A stretch of 57,540 bases of DNA, from contig CALEXZ010000137.1 of the NCBI GenBank assembly GCA_937926195.1, positions 1-57,540 of the forward strand, read 5' to 3'. A program made the translations under genes and the position numbers. This document shows positions 6,608 through 13,865 of the stretch, piece after piece. The notes beneath the pieces were generated by a model that had not been told where the DNA came from, made no database searches, and saw only the letters and a program-made list of their open reading frames with translations. Each line of letters begins with the position of its first letter. The stretch's first letter is position 1. Origin of the DNA: an uncultured Actinomyces sp. Its GTDB lineage: Bacteria > Actinomycetota > Actinomycetes > Actinomycetales > Actinomycetaceae.

Positions 6608-7909
6608 ATGGCATCCGCACTTCCCCGTCGCAGGTTCATCCAGAGCTCGGTCGTCGCCGCCACCCTCGCTGCGGCAGCGGCCTGCTCCGGCGGCTCCGAC
6701 GGCTCGTCCGGCTCGGGTGGCGGCACGACCGCCCTTGAGGGCACCGGTCCCATCACCTGGGTCCAGGGCAAGGACAACTCCGACGGCAAGGTCCAGGCGC
6801 GTATCGACGAGTGGAACGCCGCCAACCCTGACGAGAAGGTGACCCTCATCGAGCTCTCCGCGGAGGCCGACCAGCAGCGCCAGTCCTTCGTCAACAACGC
6901 CCAGACGAAGTCCGACGCCTACGACGTCATCAGCGTCGACAACGTGTGGGTCGCCGAGTTCGCCGCCAACCAGTGGATCGTCGAGCTGCCCAAGGACGAG
7001 CTCCACTATGACGACGTCATCGAGGGCGTCTACAACACCGGCCTGTACATGGACCGGCTCTACGCCATGCCCTTTGCGACGGACTCGTCCATCATGTTCT
7101 ACCGCAAGGACTTCCTCGCTGAGGCGGGCATCACCGAGGTCCCCACTGACTGGGACGGCATCAAGGCTGCCATCGACGCCGTGCGCGCCGTGCCCGGCCA
7201 CGAGAACATCGGTGGCTTCGGCGGCCAGTTCGCCAAGTACGAGGGCCTGACCTGCTGTGCCAGCGAGTTCATCAACAGCTTCGGCGGCGCCTACTACGAC
7301 AGCGAGAACAAGGTCACCATCAACTCTCCCGAGGCGATCGAGGGCCTGCAGTTCCTCATGGACGCCTTCAAGGACGGCTACATCCCCCAGCAGGCCCTGG
7401 AGTGGAAGGAGGAGGACGGCCGCAACGCCTTCGAGTCCGGCAACCTCCTCTTCTACCGCCAGTGGCCCTACCAGTACGCCAACAACGTCGAGGCCCTGGG
7501 CACCGACAAGTTCGGTGTCGCCGCCCTGCCCTCGCTCGGCGGACACACCTTCGTGCCCACCCTCGGTGGCCACAACTGCGGTATCTCCGCCTTCTCGAAG
7601 AACAAGGCCACTGCCCTGAAGTTCATCAAGTGGTGGACCAGCCCCGAGTCTGAGAAGTACGCCCTCGACACCCAGACCCTCGCTCCCATCAACGCCTCGC
7701 TCTACGAGGACGCTGAGATGCTCGACAAGTTCCCCTACCTGCCGACCCTGCGCGAGTCCCTCGACTCCGCCGTCGGCCGTCCGAAGGCCGTTGCCTACGG
7801 TGACGTCACCGCCGCCATCCAGGACGCCTTCTACCCGGCGATCCAGCAGCAGAAGACGGCGAAGGAGGCCATCGAGGGCCTCGAGAGCGCCCTCAAGGCG
7901 CTGGCCTGA
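6608..7909 (+). CDS. CUT1 ABC transporter sugar-binding lipoprotein (operon 1)
   Basis: A 433-aa solute-binding protein of the MalE/CUT1 type (SBP family 1), anchored outside the membrane, that captures an oligosaccharide for the two permeases just downstream. The N-terminus has PRRRFIQ followed by an alanine-rich stretch and a lipobox ending in Cys26, so it is a lipoprotein, probably Tat-exported. The mature chain has family landmarks: WNAANPDEKV near 80, DSSIMFYRKDFLAEAGI, and PTDWDGIKAAIDAV. The start at 6608 has a strong AAGGAGG site. The next genes (two permeases, GH13, LacI) suggest an alpha-glucoside such as isomaltose, maltose, sucrose or trehalose. No ATPase gene is present in the operon. 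Confidence 0.92.
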   Translation: MASALPRRRFIQSSVVAATLAAAAACSGGSDGSSGSGGGTTALEGTGPITWVQGKDNSDGKVQARIDEWNAANPDEKVTLIELSAEADQQRQSFVNNAQTKSDAYDVISVDNVWVAEFAANQWIVELPKDELHYDDVIEGVYNTGLYMDRLYAMPFATDSSIMFYRKDFLAEAGITEVPTDWDGIKAAIDAVRAVPGHENIGGFGGQFAKYEGLTCCASEFINSFGGAYYDSENKVTINSPEAIEGLQFLMDAFKDGYIPQQALEWKEEDGRNAFESGNLLFYRQWPYQYANNVEALGTDKFGVAALPSLGGHTFVPTLGGHNCGISAFSKNKATALKFIKWWTSPESEKYALDTQTLAPINASLYEDAEMLDKFPYLPTLRESLDSAVGRPKAVAYGDVTAAIQDAFYPAIQQQKTAKEAIEGLESALKALA

Positions 7910-7925
7910 GAACCACTGCTCGATC

Positions 7926-7965
7926 CCGGTGGTGGGGGCGGCCGCGGTGCCGCCCCCACCACCGG
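7926..7965 (+). terminator. Intra-operon hairpin after the binding-protein gene
   Basis: Perfect inverted repeat with 17-bp arms (7926-7942 and 7949-7965) and a 6-nt loop in the 83-bp gap between the lipoprotein and the first permease. In binding-protein operons such structures usually protect the upstream mRNA or partly terminate transcription, giving more binding protein than permease. Confidence 0.7.
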
Positions 7966-7992
7966 TCGAGCGTGGTGCGCAAAGGAGCCCCT

Positions 7993-9030
7993 ATGAGCAC
8001 GAGCACGTACTCAGCCAAGGTCGTCAACCACAAGTCCAAGGCATCCATGGCTCAGGCCCGCCTGGCCTGGATCCTGCTGATTCCCACGATCGCGGTCCTC
8101 GTGGCCGTCATTATCGTCCCGGTCTTCCAGTCCCTCTACCAGTCCCTCTTCGGCAAGGCCGGACTCGACCCGGAGACCGGCTTCGTCTCGGACACCGAGC
8201 CCTTCGTCGGACTGAGCAACTACACCGACATCTTCACTGACGCCGGTTCACGCTTCTGGAACGCCGCCTACAACACGACCCTCTTCGGTGTCGTCACCGT
8301 CATCCTGGAGACGGTCCTCGGTGTAGCCATGGCCCTCATCATGCACAAGGCCATGCGCGGTCGCGGACTCGTCCGCGCCGCCATCCTTGTGCCCTGGGCG
8401 ATCCCCACCGCCGTCTCCGGCATCCTGTGGGGCTGGATCTTCAACCAGAACGGCGTCGCCAACGCCATGCTCAACCAGCACATCATGTGGGCCTCCGGCG
8501 ACGCTGCCGCCAAGCTCACCATCATCATCGCTGACGTGTGGAAGACCGCGCCCTACATCGGTCTGCTCACCCTCGCGGGCCTGCAGGTCATCCCCGACGA
8601 GGTCTACGAGGCTGCCAAGATCGACGGCGCCAACGCCTGGAAGCGCTTCACCCGCATCACCCTGCCGCTGGTCAAGCCCGCCCTCGTCGTCGCCATCCTG
8701 TTCCGCACCCTGGACGCCCTGCGCATGTTCGACCTGCCCTACATCCTCATCGGCCCGCGCAAGGAGAGTGTCGAGACCATCTCCATGCTCGTGCAGGACG
8801 AGGCCTCCAACCTCAGGTACGGCTCCGCCGCGGCCTACGCGCTCATCCTCTTCCTCTACGTCTTCATCTTCGCCTTCGCCTTCGTCAAGATCACGGGCGC
8901 CGACCTGGGCGCCAGCGTCGAGAAAAAGAAGAAGACCCCGGGCGGCAGGCTCAATGCCTCCGTCTTCCTGCCCCGGCGCCGTCGCTCCCCCCAGCCCGTC
9001 GCCTCCGTCACCGAAGGAGGACGCTCATGA
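7993..9030 (+). CDS. CUT1 ABC sugar permease, MalF type (operon 1)
   Basis: A 345-aa integral membrane protein with about six hydrophobic helices (first near residues 23-45). It carries the EAA loop (VYEAAKIDGANAWKRFTRIT, then LPLVKPALV) that docks the cytoplasmic ATPase. The start at 7993 follows AAAGGAG; an in-frame GTG 21 bp upstream is less likely because it precedes that ribosome site. The C-terminal tail of about 40 residues is charged and basic. The stop overlaps the start of the next permease (ATGA), so the two halves are translationally coupled. It forms the translocation pore with the downstream protein. Confidence 0.93.
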   Translation: MSTSTYSAKVVNHKSKASMAQARLAWILLIPTIAVLVAVIIVPVFQSLYQSLFGKAGLDPETGFVSDTEPFVGLSNYTDIFTDAGSRFWNAAYNTTLFGVVTVILETVLGVAMALIMHKAMRGRGLVRAAILVPWAIPTAVSGILWGWIFNQNGVANAMLNQHIMWASGDAAAKLTIIIADVWKTAPYIGLLTLAGLQVIPDEVYEAAKIDGANAWKRFTRITLPLVKPALVVAILFRTLDALRMFDLPYILIGPRKESVETISMLVQDEASNLRYGSAAAYALILFLYVFIFAFAFVKITGADLGASVEKKKKTPGGRLNASVFLPRRRRSPQPVASVTEGGRS

Positions 9031-9896
9031 GCACCACAACCACCGCCGGCCTTGAGCTGAGGAAGAAGAAGACCGACTGGGCGGGGATCGCCTCCGTCTT
9101 CGGCATCGGCCTCATCGTCATCTACTGCCTCGCGCCCTTCTACTGGATGATCGTCTCCTCCCTGCGACCGGACAAGGAGATCTTCGAGAACTCCTGGTGG
9201 CCGAGGAACCCCTCCCTGGAGAACTACGAGGCGGTCTTCTCCGCGAAGAACAACTTCGCCTCGGGCATCATCAACTCGCTCATCGTCTCGGTCATCGTCA
9301 CCGTCGTGGCGCTCGTCATCGCGACCTTCGCCTCCTACGCGCTGGCCCGCCTGAGCTTCCGCGGCAAGGGCTTCCTGCTGCTCGTGGTCCTGGCGACCTC
9401 GATGTTCCCCCTTGTGGCGATCATCGTGCCCCTGCTGAAGAACTTCACCGCATGGGGGTGGATCAACACCTACCAGGCGATGATCTTCCCCGACCTGTCC
9501 TTCTCTCTGGCGCTGGCCGTGTGGTGCCTGACGAGCTTCTTCAGGCAGATGCCCGTCGAGCTCGAGCAGTCCGCCATGGTCGACGGCTGCACCCCGGGAC
9601 AGGCCTTCCGCAAGATCATCCTCCCGCTGGCCGCCCCCGGCATCTTCACCACCGCCATCATCGTCTTCATCGGCGCCTGGAACGAGTTCCTCGTGGCCGT
9701 GACGATGATCAACGACCCGACGATGCAGCCCGCCACGGTCCTGCTGTCGAAGTTCACGGGTGCCTCCCAGTTCAACACGCCCTTCGGCTCCCAGATGGCG
9801 GCCGGAGTCATCATGACCCTCCCGCTGGTCATCATGGTGCTGGTCTTCCAGCGCCGGATTGTCGCCGGCCTCGCCGCCGGCGGGCTCAAGTCCTGA
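9027..9896 (+). CDS. CUT1 ABC sugar permease, MalG type (operon 1)
   Basis: A 289-aa second permease of the CUT1 importer. Hydrophobic segments are seen at about residues 24-46, 85-110, 117-140, 150-165, 196-220 and 255-275. The EAA-like segment is VELEQSAMVDGCTPGQAFRK followed by IILPLAAPG. The start at 9027 is preceded by GAAGGAGG inside the previous gene and overlaps its stop codon. With the MalF-type partner and the lipoprotein it makes an importer that must borrow an ATPase encoded elsewhere. Confidence 0.93.
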   Translation: MSTTTTAGLELRKKKTDWAGIASVFGIGLIVIYCLAPFYWMIVSSLRPDKEIFENSWWPRNPSLENYEAVFSAKNNFASGIINSLIVSVIVTVVALVIATFASYALARLSFRGKGFLLLVVLATSMFPLVAIIVPLLKNFTAWGWINTYQAMIFPDLSFSLALAVWCLTSFFRQMPVELEQSAMVDGCTPGQAFRKIILPLAAPGIFTTAIIVFIGAWNEFLVAVTMINDPTMQPATVLLSKFTGASQFNTPFGSQMAAGVIMTLPLVIMVLVFQRRIVAGLAAGGLKS

Positions 9897-9901
9897 GCCT
9901 G

Positions 9902-9934
9902 CTCGGCCCGGGCGCGCACCGCGCCCGGGCCGAG
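9902..9934 (+). terminator. Hairpin after the permease pair of operon 1
   Basis: Perfect 15-bp arms (9902-9916 and 9920-9934) with a 3-nt loop, starting 5 bp after the permease stop. The GH13 gene follows 113 bp later in the same direction, so this is either a partial terminator or an mRNA-stabilising structure. Confidence 0.65.
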
Positions 9935-10047
9935 GCAACGGGACGGTCAGCCCGCGCCGCGCTCCCCAGCCGCCGCACCAACCCCTCCCTGACCCGCGTG
10001 GCGCGGGACGATCAGCCTCGCCTCCCACCCAGACAAGGACGTCTCGC

Positions 10048-11727
10048 ATGACCGACACTCCGACCCCGCGCCGCGACCTCGACGCCTGGTGGCGTGACGC
10101 CGTCATCTACCAGATCTACCCGCGCTCCTTCGCCGACTCCGACGGCGACGGCCTGGGTGACCTTCGGGGCATCACCTCCCGCCTGGAGCACATCGCCTCC
10201 CTCGGCGTCGACGCCGTGTGGCTCTCGCCCTTCTACCCCTCGCCCCAGGTGGACGCCGGCTACGACGTCGCCGACTACCGCGACGTCGCCCCCGAGTACG
10301 GCACACTCGCCGACTTCGACGCGTTGGTGGCCCGCGCCCATGCGCTCGGCCTCAAGGTGGTCGTCGACCTCGTGCCCAACCACTCCTCGGACCAGCACGC
10401 CTGGTTCCAGGCGGCCCTGGCCGCCGGACCGGGCTCGCCCGAGCGCGCCCGCTATCTCTTCCGCCACAGCCCGGACTCGCCGCCCAACAACTGGGGCAGC
10501 CTCTTCGGTGGCTCCGCGTGGCAGCCCGTCCAGCCCCTGACCGGCAAGGACGAGGACCGCGACTGGTGGTACCTGCACCTGTTCGCCCCCGAGCAGCCCG
10601 ACTTCGACTGGACCAACCCCGAGGTCCACGAGATGTTCGATGACGTCCTGCGGTTCTGGGCCGTCGACCACGGGGTGGACGGCTTTAGGGTCGACGTCGC
10701 CCACGGCCTGGTCAAGGCCGAGGGGCTGCCCGACGACGAGGTCGGTCCCGACCGCTGGGCGGCCGACGACGATCCCGACGGGCCCAAGGCCCCCGACGTC
10801 GGGCCCATGTTCGACCAGCCCGGCGTGCACGAGGTCTACCGGCGGTGGCGCGGCGTGCTGGACGCCATCCGGCCCGAGATCCTCCTCGTTGCCGAGGCCT
10901 GGGTGCAGCCGCCCGCCCACACGTCCATGTACGTGCGCCACGACGAGATGAGCCAGGCCTTCAACTTCGACTTCCTCAAGTCACCCTGGGACGCCGGGCA
11001 CCTGCGTACGGTCATCGACACCACCACGGGCCACAACGACGCCGTCGGGGCCCCCACCACCTGGGTGCTGTCCAACCACGACGTCGTGCGCCACACGAGC
11101 CGTTTCGGCTATCCGCCGGGCACGAGCACCGAGCGCGGCATCGGCGCCGACGACCCCCAGCCGGACGAGGTCCTGGGGCTCGAGCGCGCCCGGGCGCTCA
11201 CCCTCTTCGCCCTGGGGCTGCCGGGCAGCGCCTACCTCTACCAGGGCGAGGAGCTCGGGCTGCCAGAACACACGACGATGGCCGACGAGACCCGCCAGGA
11301 CCCGACCTGGCTGCGCACGGGACAGCGGGTGCGCGGCCGCGACGGCTGCCGGGTGCCGCTGCCCTGGTCCGTGGAGGGGCCCTCCTTCGGCTTCAACGAG
11401 ACGGGCGCCAGCTGGCTGCCCCAGCCCGAGGGCTGGGGGCGCTTCGCCCCCGCACAGCAGGACGGCGTGGCCGGCTCGACGCTCGAGATGTACCGCGCCG
11501 CACTGCGCACGCGACGCGAGCGCCGCCTGGGGCGCGGCTGCATCGAGTGGCTCCAGGCCCCCGAGGGCGTGCTGGCGCTTCGCAACGGCGACACCGTCGT
11601 CGCCCTCAACACGACGGGCGCACCGGTGGCGCTGCCCGTGGCGGGACGCGTGCTTGTGAGCTCTGCGACGGCTCCCGGCCCCGAGGACGTCCTGGCACCC
11701 AGCACCTGCCTGTGGCTCGCCGTCTGA
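10048..11727 (+). CDS. GH13 alpha-glucosidase (operon 1)
   Basis: A 559-aa cytoplasmic alpha-glucosidase of glycoside hydrolase family 13, oligo-1,6-glucosidase/sucrase-like branch. It opens with AVIYQIYPRSFADSDGDGLG. The catalytic residues are Asp216 (GFRVDVAHG, nucleophile), Glu283 (LLVAEAW, acid/base) and Asp345 (LSNHD). In well-studied relatives, Val right after the nucleophile favours alpha-1,6 linkages, which hints at isomalto-oligosaccharides. The start at 10048 has AAGGACG upstream. It lies in the operon of the first ABC importer and before a LacI gene, so it most likely hydrolyses the imported sugar. Exact specificity is not proven by sequence. Confidence 0.9.
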   Translation: MTDTPTPRRDLDAWWRDAVIYQIYPRSFADSDGDGLGDLRGITSRLEHIASLGVDAVWLSPFYPSPQVDAGYDVADYRDVAPEYGTLADFDALVARAHALGLKVVVDLVPNHSSDQHAWFQAALAAGPGSPERARYLFRHSPDSPPNNWGSLFGGSAWQPVQPLTGKDEDRDWWYLHLFAPEQPDFDWTNPEVHEMFDDVLRFWAVDHGVDGFRVDVAHGLVKAEGLPDDEVGPDRWAADDDPDGPKAPDVGPMFDQPGVHEVYRRWRGVLDAIRPEILLVAEAWVQPPAHTSMYVRHDEMSQAFNFDFLKSPWDAGHLRTVIDTTTGHNDAVGAPTTWVLSNHDVVRHTSRFGYPPGTSTERGIGADDPQPDEVLGLERARALTLFALGLPGSAYLYQGEELGLPEHTTMADETRQDPTWLRTGQRVRGRDGCRVPLPWSVEGPSFGFNETGASWLPQPEGWGRFAPAQQDGVAGSTLEMYRAALRTRRERRLGRGCIEWLQAPEGVLALRNGDTVVALNTTGAPVALPVAGRVLVSSATAPGPEDVLAPSTCLWLAV

Positions 11728-11802
11728 GGCGCCCGAACCGACACCACCCGCTGCGGCCGTGGGACCACGGCCAAGGCGGGGCACCGACCCGAGGAGGACA
11801 CG

Positions 11803-12810
11803 ATGGCGGTGACGCGCGCGGACGTCGCCCAGCTGGCGGGAGTCTCGCCGTCGACCGTCACCTACGTCCTCACCGGTGACCGCTCGGTGTCCCGGGGCAC
11901 GCAGGAACGCGTGCTGAGGGCTGTGGAGAGGCTCGGCTACCGCCCCAACGCCTCGGCCGCCGCACTGGCCTCCCACCGGGTGCGCAGCATCGGCGTCCTG
12001 CTGCGCATGCGACGCGCCGCCGTCGAGGCCGGGGACCTTCTCTACGTCGACGGCGTGCGCTCGCGTGTGGAGCCCGAGGGCATCCAGGTGGTCGTGCCCA
12101 TGGGTCTGCGTGAGGACCCCGTCGGCGGCGTGAGGGCCCTCATCCGCTCCCAGTCGATCGGCTCGGCGATCCTCATGGACGTGTCCACCGACGACGAGCG
12201 TGAGGAGGTCCTGCTCCAGGAGCGGGTCCCCACCGTCCTCATCGGCCGCTCCGGAAGGCTGGGTGGTGCCCCGAGCATCGACGCCGACTTCGTCCAGAGC
12301 GCTGTCCTGGCCCTGAGCCACCTGGCTGAGCTGGGCCACCGGCGCGTCATGCTGCTCACCCGGGTGGACGACGACGACCGGGCCCGCGCCTACGTGCTGC
12401 AGCGCGGCGCCCTGCTGAGCGGCTCACAGGACCTGGGCATCACCGGTGTCCTGCGCTGCCTGCCCTCCAGCCCCGTGCACGGGGCGCGGCTCGTGGGCCG
12501 CAGCGGTCTCGTACAGGGCTGCACCGCCGTCGTGAGCAACAACCCCGCGGCGCTGTCGGGGATCCTGGCGGGGGCCGCAGTCCTGGGCCTGCGGGTGCCT
12601 GAGGACCTGTCGGTCGTCTCCATGGGCGTCGACACGGCGCTGGGCGTGGACAACCGGCTGGTGACCGCCTCGACCATCGACGCCCACGCCATGGGCTACG
12701 AGGCGGGCAACCTGTTGCTGCGTCTCATCGCCCAGCCGGGCCTGGAGGAGCACCTGCTGCACGCCCCCAGGCTGTACGAGCGCGGGACGACGGCAGCGCC
12801 GCGGCACTGA
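11803..12810 (+). CDS. LacI-family transcriptional regulator (operon 1)
   Basis: A 335-aa repressor with an N-terminal LacI helix-turn-helix (VTRADVAQLAGVSPSTVTYV) and hinge (YRPNASAAALA), followed by a periplasmic-binding-protein-like sugar domain. That domain has SIGVLLRMRR at its start and STIDAHAMGYEAGNLLL near its end. ATG 11803 has GAGGAGG upstream. It is the last gene of operon 1 and probably senses the transported sugar or a derivative. Candidate operators are the AACGTT-centred sites before 6608. It converges on the SDR gene with only 16 bp between stop codons and no separate terminator. Confidence 0.93.
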   Translation: MAVTRADVAQLAGVSPSTVTYVLTGDRSVSRGTQERVLRAVERLGYRPNASAAALASHRVRSIGVLLRMRRAAVEAGDLLYVDGVRSRVEPEGIQVVVPMGLREDPVGGVRALIRSQSIGSAILMDVSTDDEREEVLLQERVPTVLIGRSGRLGGAPSIDADFVQSAVLALSHLAELGHRRVMLLTRVDDDDRARAYVLQRGALLSGSQDLGITGVLRCLPSSPVHGARLVGRSGLVQGCTAVVSNNPAALSGILAGAAVLGLRVPEDLSVVSMGVDTALGVDNRLVTASTIDAHAMGYEAGNLLLRLIAQPGLEEHLLHAPRLYERGTTAAPRH

Positions 12811-12826
12811 CCGGCACGGCCGGGGC

Positions 12827-13657
12827 TCACAGTCCCCAGCGGCGGAACCCGCCCTCCGCCGAGATGACCTGTCCGGTGACCCAGGCGGCGTCGTCGGTCA
12901 GCAGCCAGCAGATGAGCCGGGCGGGGTCCTCGGGCCTGGCGGGCACGCCCCCGGGGAAGGCGGGTGCCAGAGCCTGCTCCAGCTCGGCGTCCATGTAGCC
13001 GGTGTTGACCGGCCCGGGGTTGACGGTGTTGAGGCGGATGCCACGGTCGGCCAGGCCGTCGGCCAGTGAGGACGTGGCGCCCACCAGCGCCGCCTTGGAG
13101 GTGATGTAGGCGATCTCCTCCGCCATCGGCCCCAGGATCTGGCCCGAGCTCATGAGGACGGCGCTGCGGCGCGCCCGGCCCTGGGCGGGGGCGTCACCGG
13201 GACGGTCGTCGGGCAGCGCGGCCATCGCCTGGAGCAGGAGGAGCGAGGCGCGGGCGCCGACCTGCCAGTGGTGGTCGAGGTCCGCGGCCGTGATGTCCTC
13301 CAGACGCCCGTCGTGGCCGGACGAGGCCTGGTTGCACACGAGGGCGTCGACGCCTCCCAGGGCCTGGTGCGCCCGCTCGATGACACGGGCGGGCGCCTGC
13401 GCGTCGCGCAGGTCCTCGCTCAGGTGCTCCAGCACCGCTCCGGGCGCCAGGTGGCTGCGTACGGAGTTCATCGTGGCCTCGATGCTGTCCGCGCCCCAGG
13501 GCTGCTCGGCGTCGTGGGGAGAGTAGTGGTGCAGGAGCAGGGAGGCGCCCATGTCGGCGGCCAGGCAGGCGATGGCGTGGCCGATGCCGGCACGGCGGCT
13601 GACGCCGGTGACGACGACACGGCGTCCGGCCAGGGGAGCGGAGGGCAGCTGACTCAT
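12827..13657 (-). CDS. Short-chain dehydrogenase/reductase (SDR)
   Basis: A 276-aa Rossmann-fold oxidoreductase of the SDR family. The cofactor motif is VTGVSRRAGIGHAIA. The structural Asn motif appears as VCNQASSG in place of NAG. The catalytic pair is YITSK, with Ser about 13 residues before the Tyr in MSSGQI. NTVNPGPVNTGY follows, as in fabG-like enzymes. The insertion after the cofactor motif (HHYSPHDAEQPWG) and the lack of a basic residue after beta-2 do not allow a clear NADH/NADPH call. ATG 13657 is chosen because it directly starts the domain; the frame is open upstream without homology. Its substrate may be a sugar or sugar alcohol, judging only from neighbours. Confidence 0.8.
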   Translation of the reverse strand: MSQLPSAPLAGRRVVVTGVSRRAGIGHAIACLAADMGASLLLHHYSPHDAEQPWGADSIEATMNSVRSHLAPGAVLEHLSEDLRDAQAPARVIERAHQALGGVDALVCNQASSGHDGRLEDITAADLDHHWQVGARASLLLLQAMAALPDDRPGDAPAQGRARRSAVLMSSGQILGPMAEEIAYITSKAALVGATSSLADGLADRGIRLNTVNPGPVNTGYMDAELEQALAPAFPGGVPARPEDPARLICWLLTDDAAWVTGQVISAEGGFRRWGL

Positions 13658-13809
13658 GCGGCGATCGTCGCACACCGGCCCGGGCGGCGGGGCGTGCACG
13701 GGCGGGCAGGCAGGTCCGGTGTCGGGACCGCTGCCGCCGTCGGGCCGCCTGCGGGCGGGCGGGGGTGCGAGGGTGGGGCCGCGGCCCACGTCCGCGGAGG
13801 ATGTGTGTG

Positions 13810-13843
13810 GGCCGGGCACCGGCCGACCTTCCGGTGCCCGGCC
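13810..13843 (-). terminator. Hairpin terminator of the GH31 gene
   Basis: Perfect 13-bp arms (13810-13822 and 13831-13843) with an 8-nt loop, about 20 bp beyond the GH31 stop. It separates GH31 transcription from the downstream SDR gene on the same strand. Confidence 0.75.
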
Positions 13844-13865
13844 CTGTCGCCTGGGGTCGCAGGCC

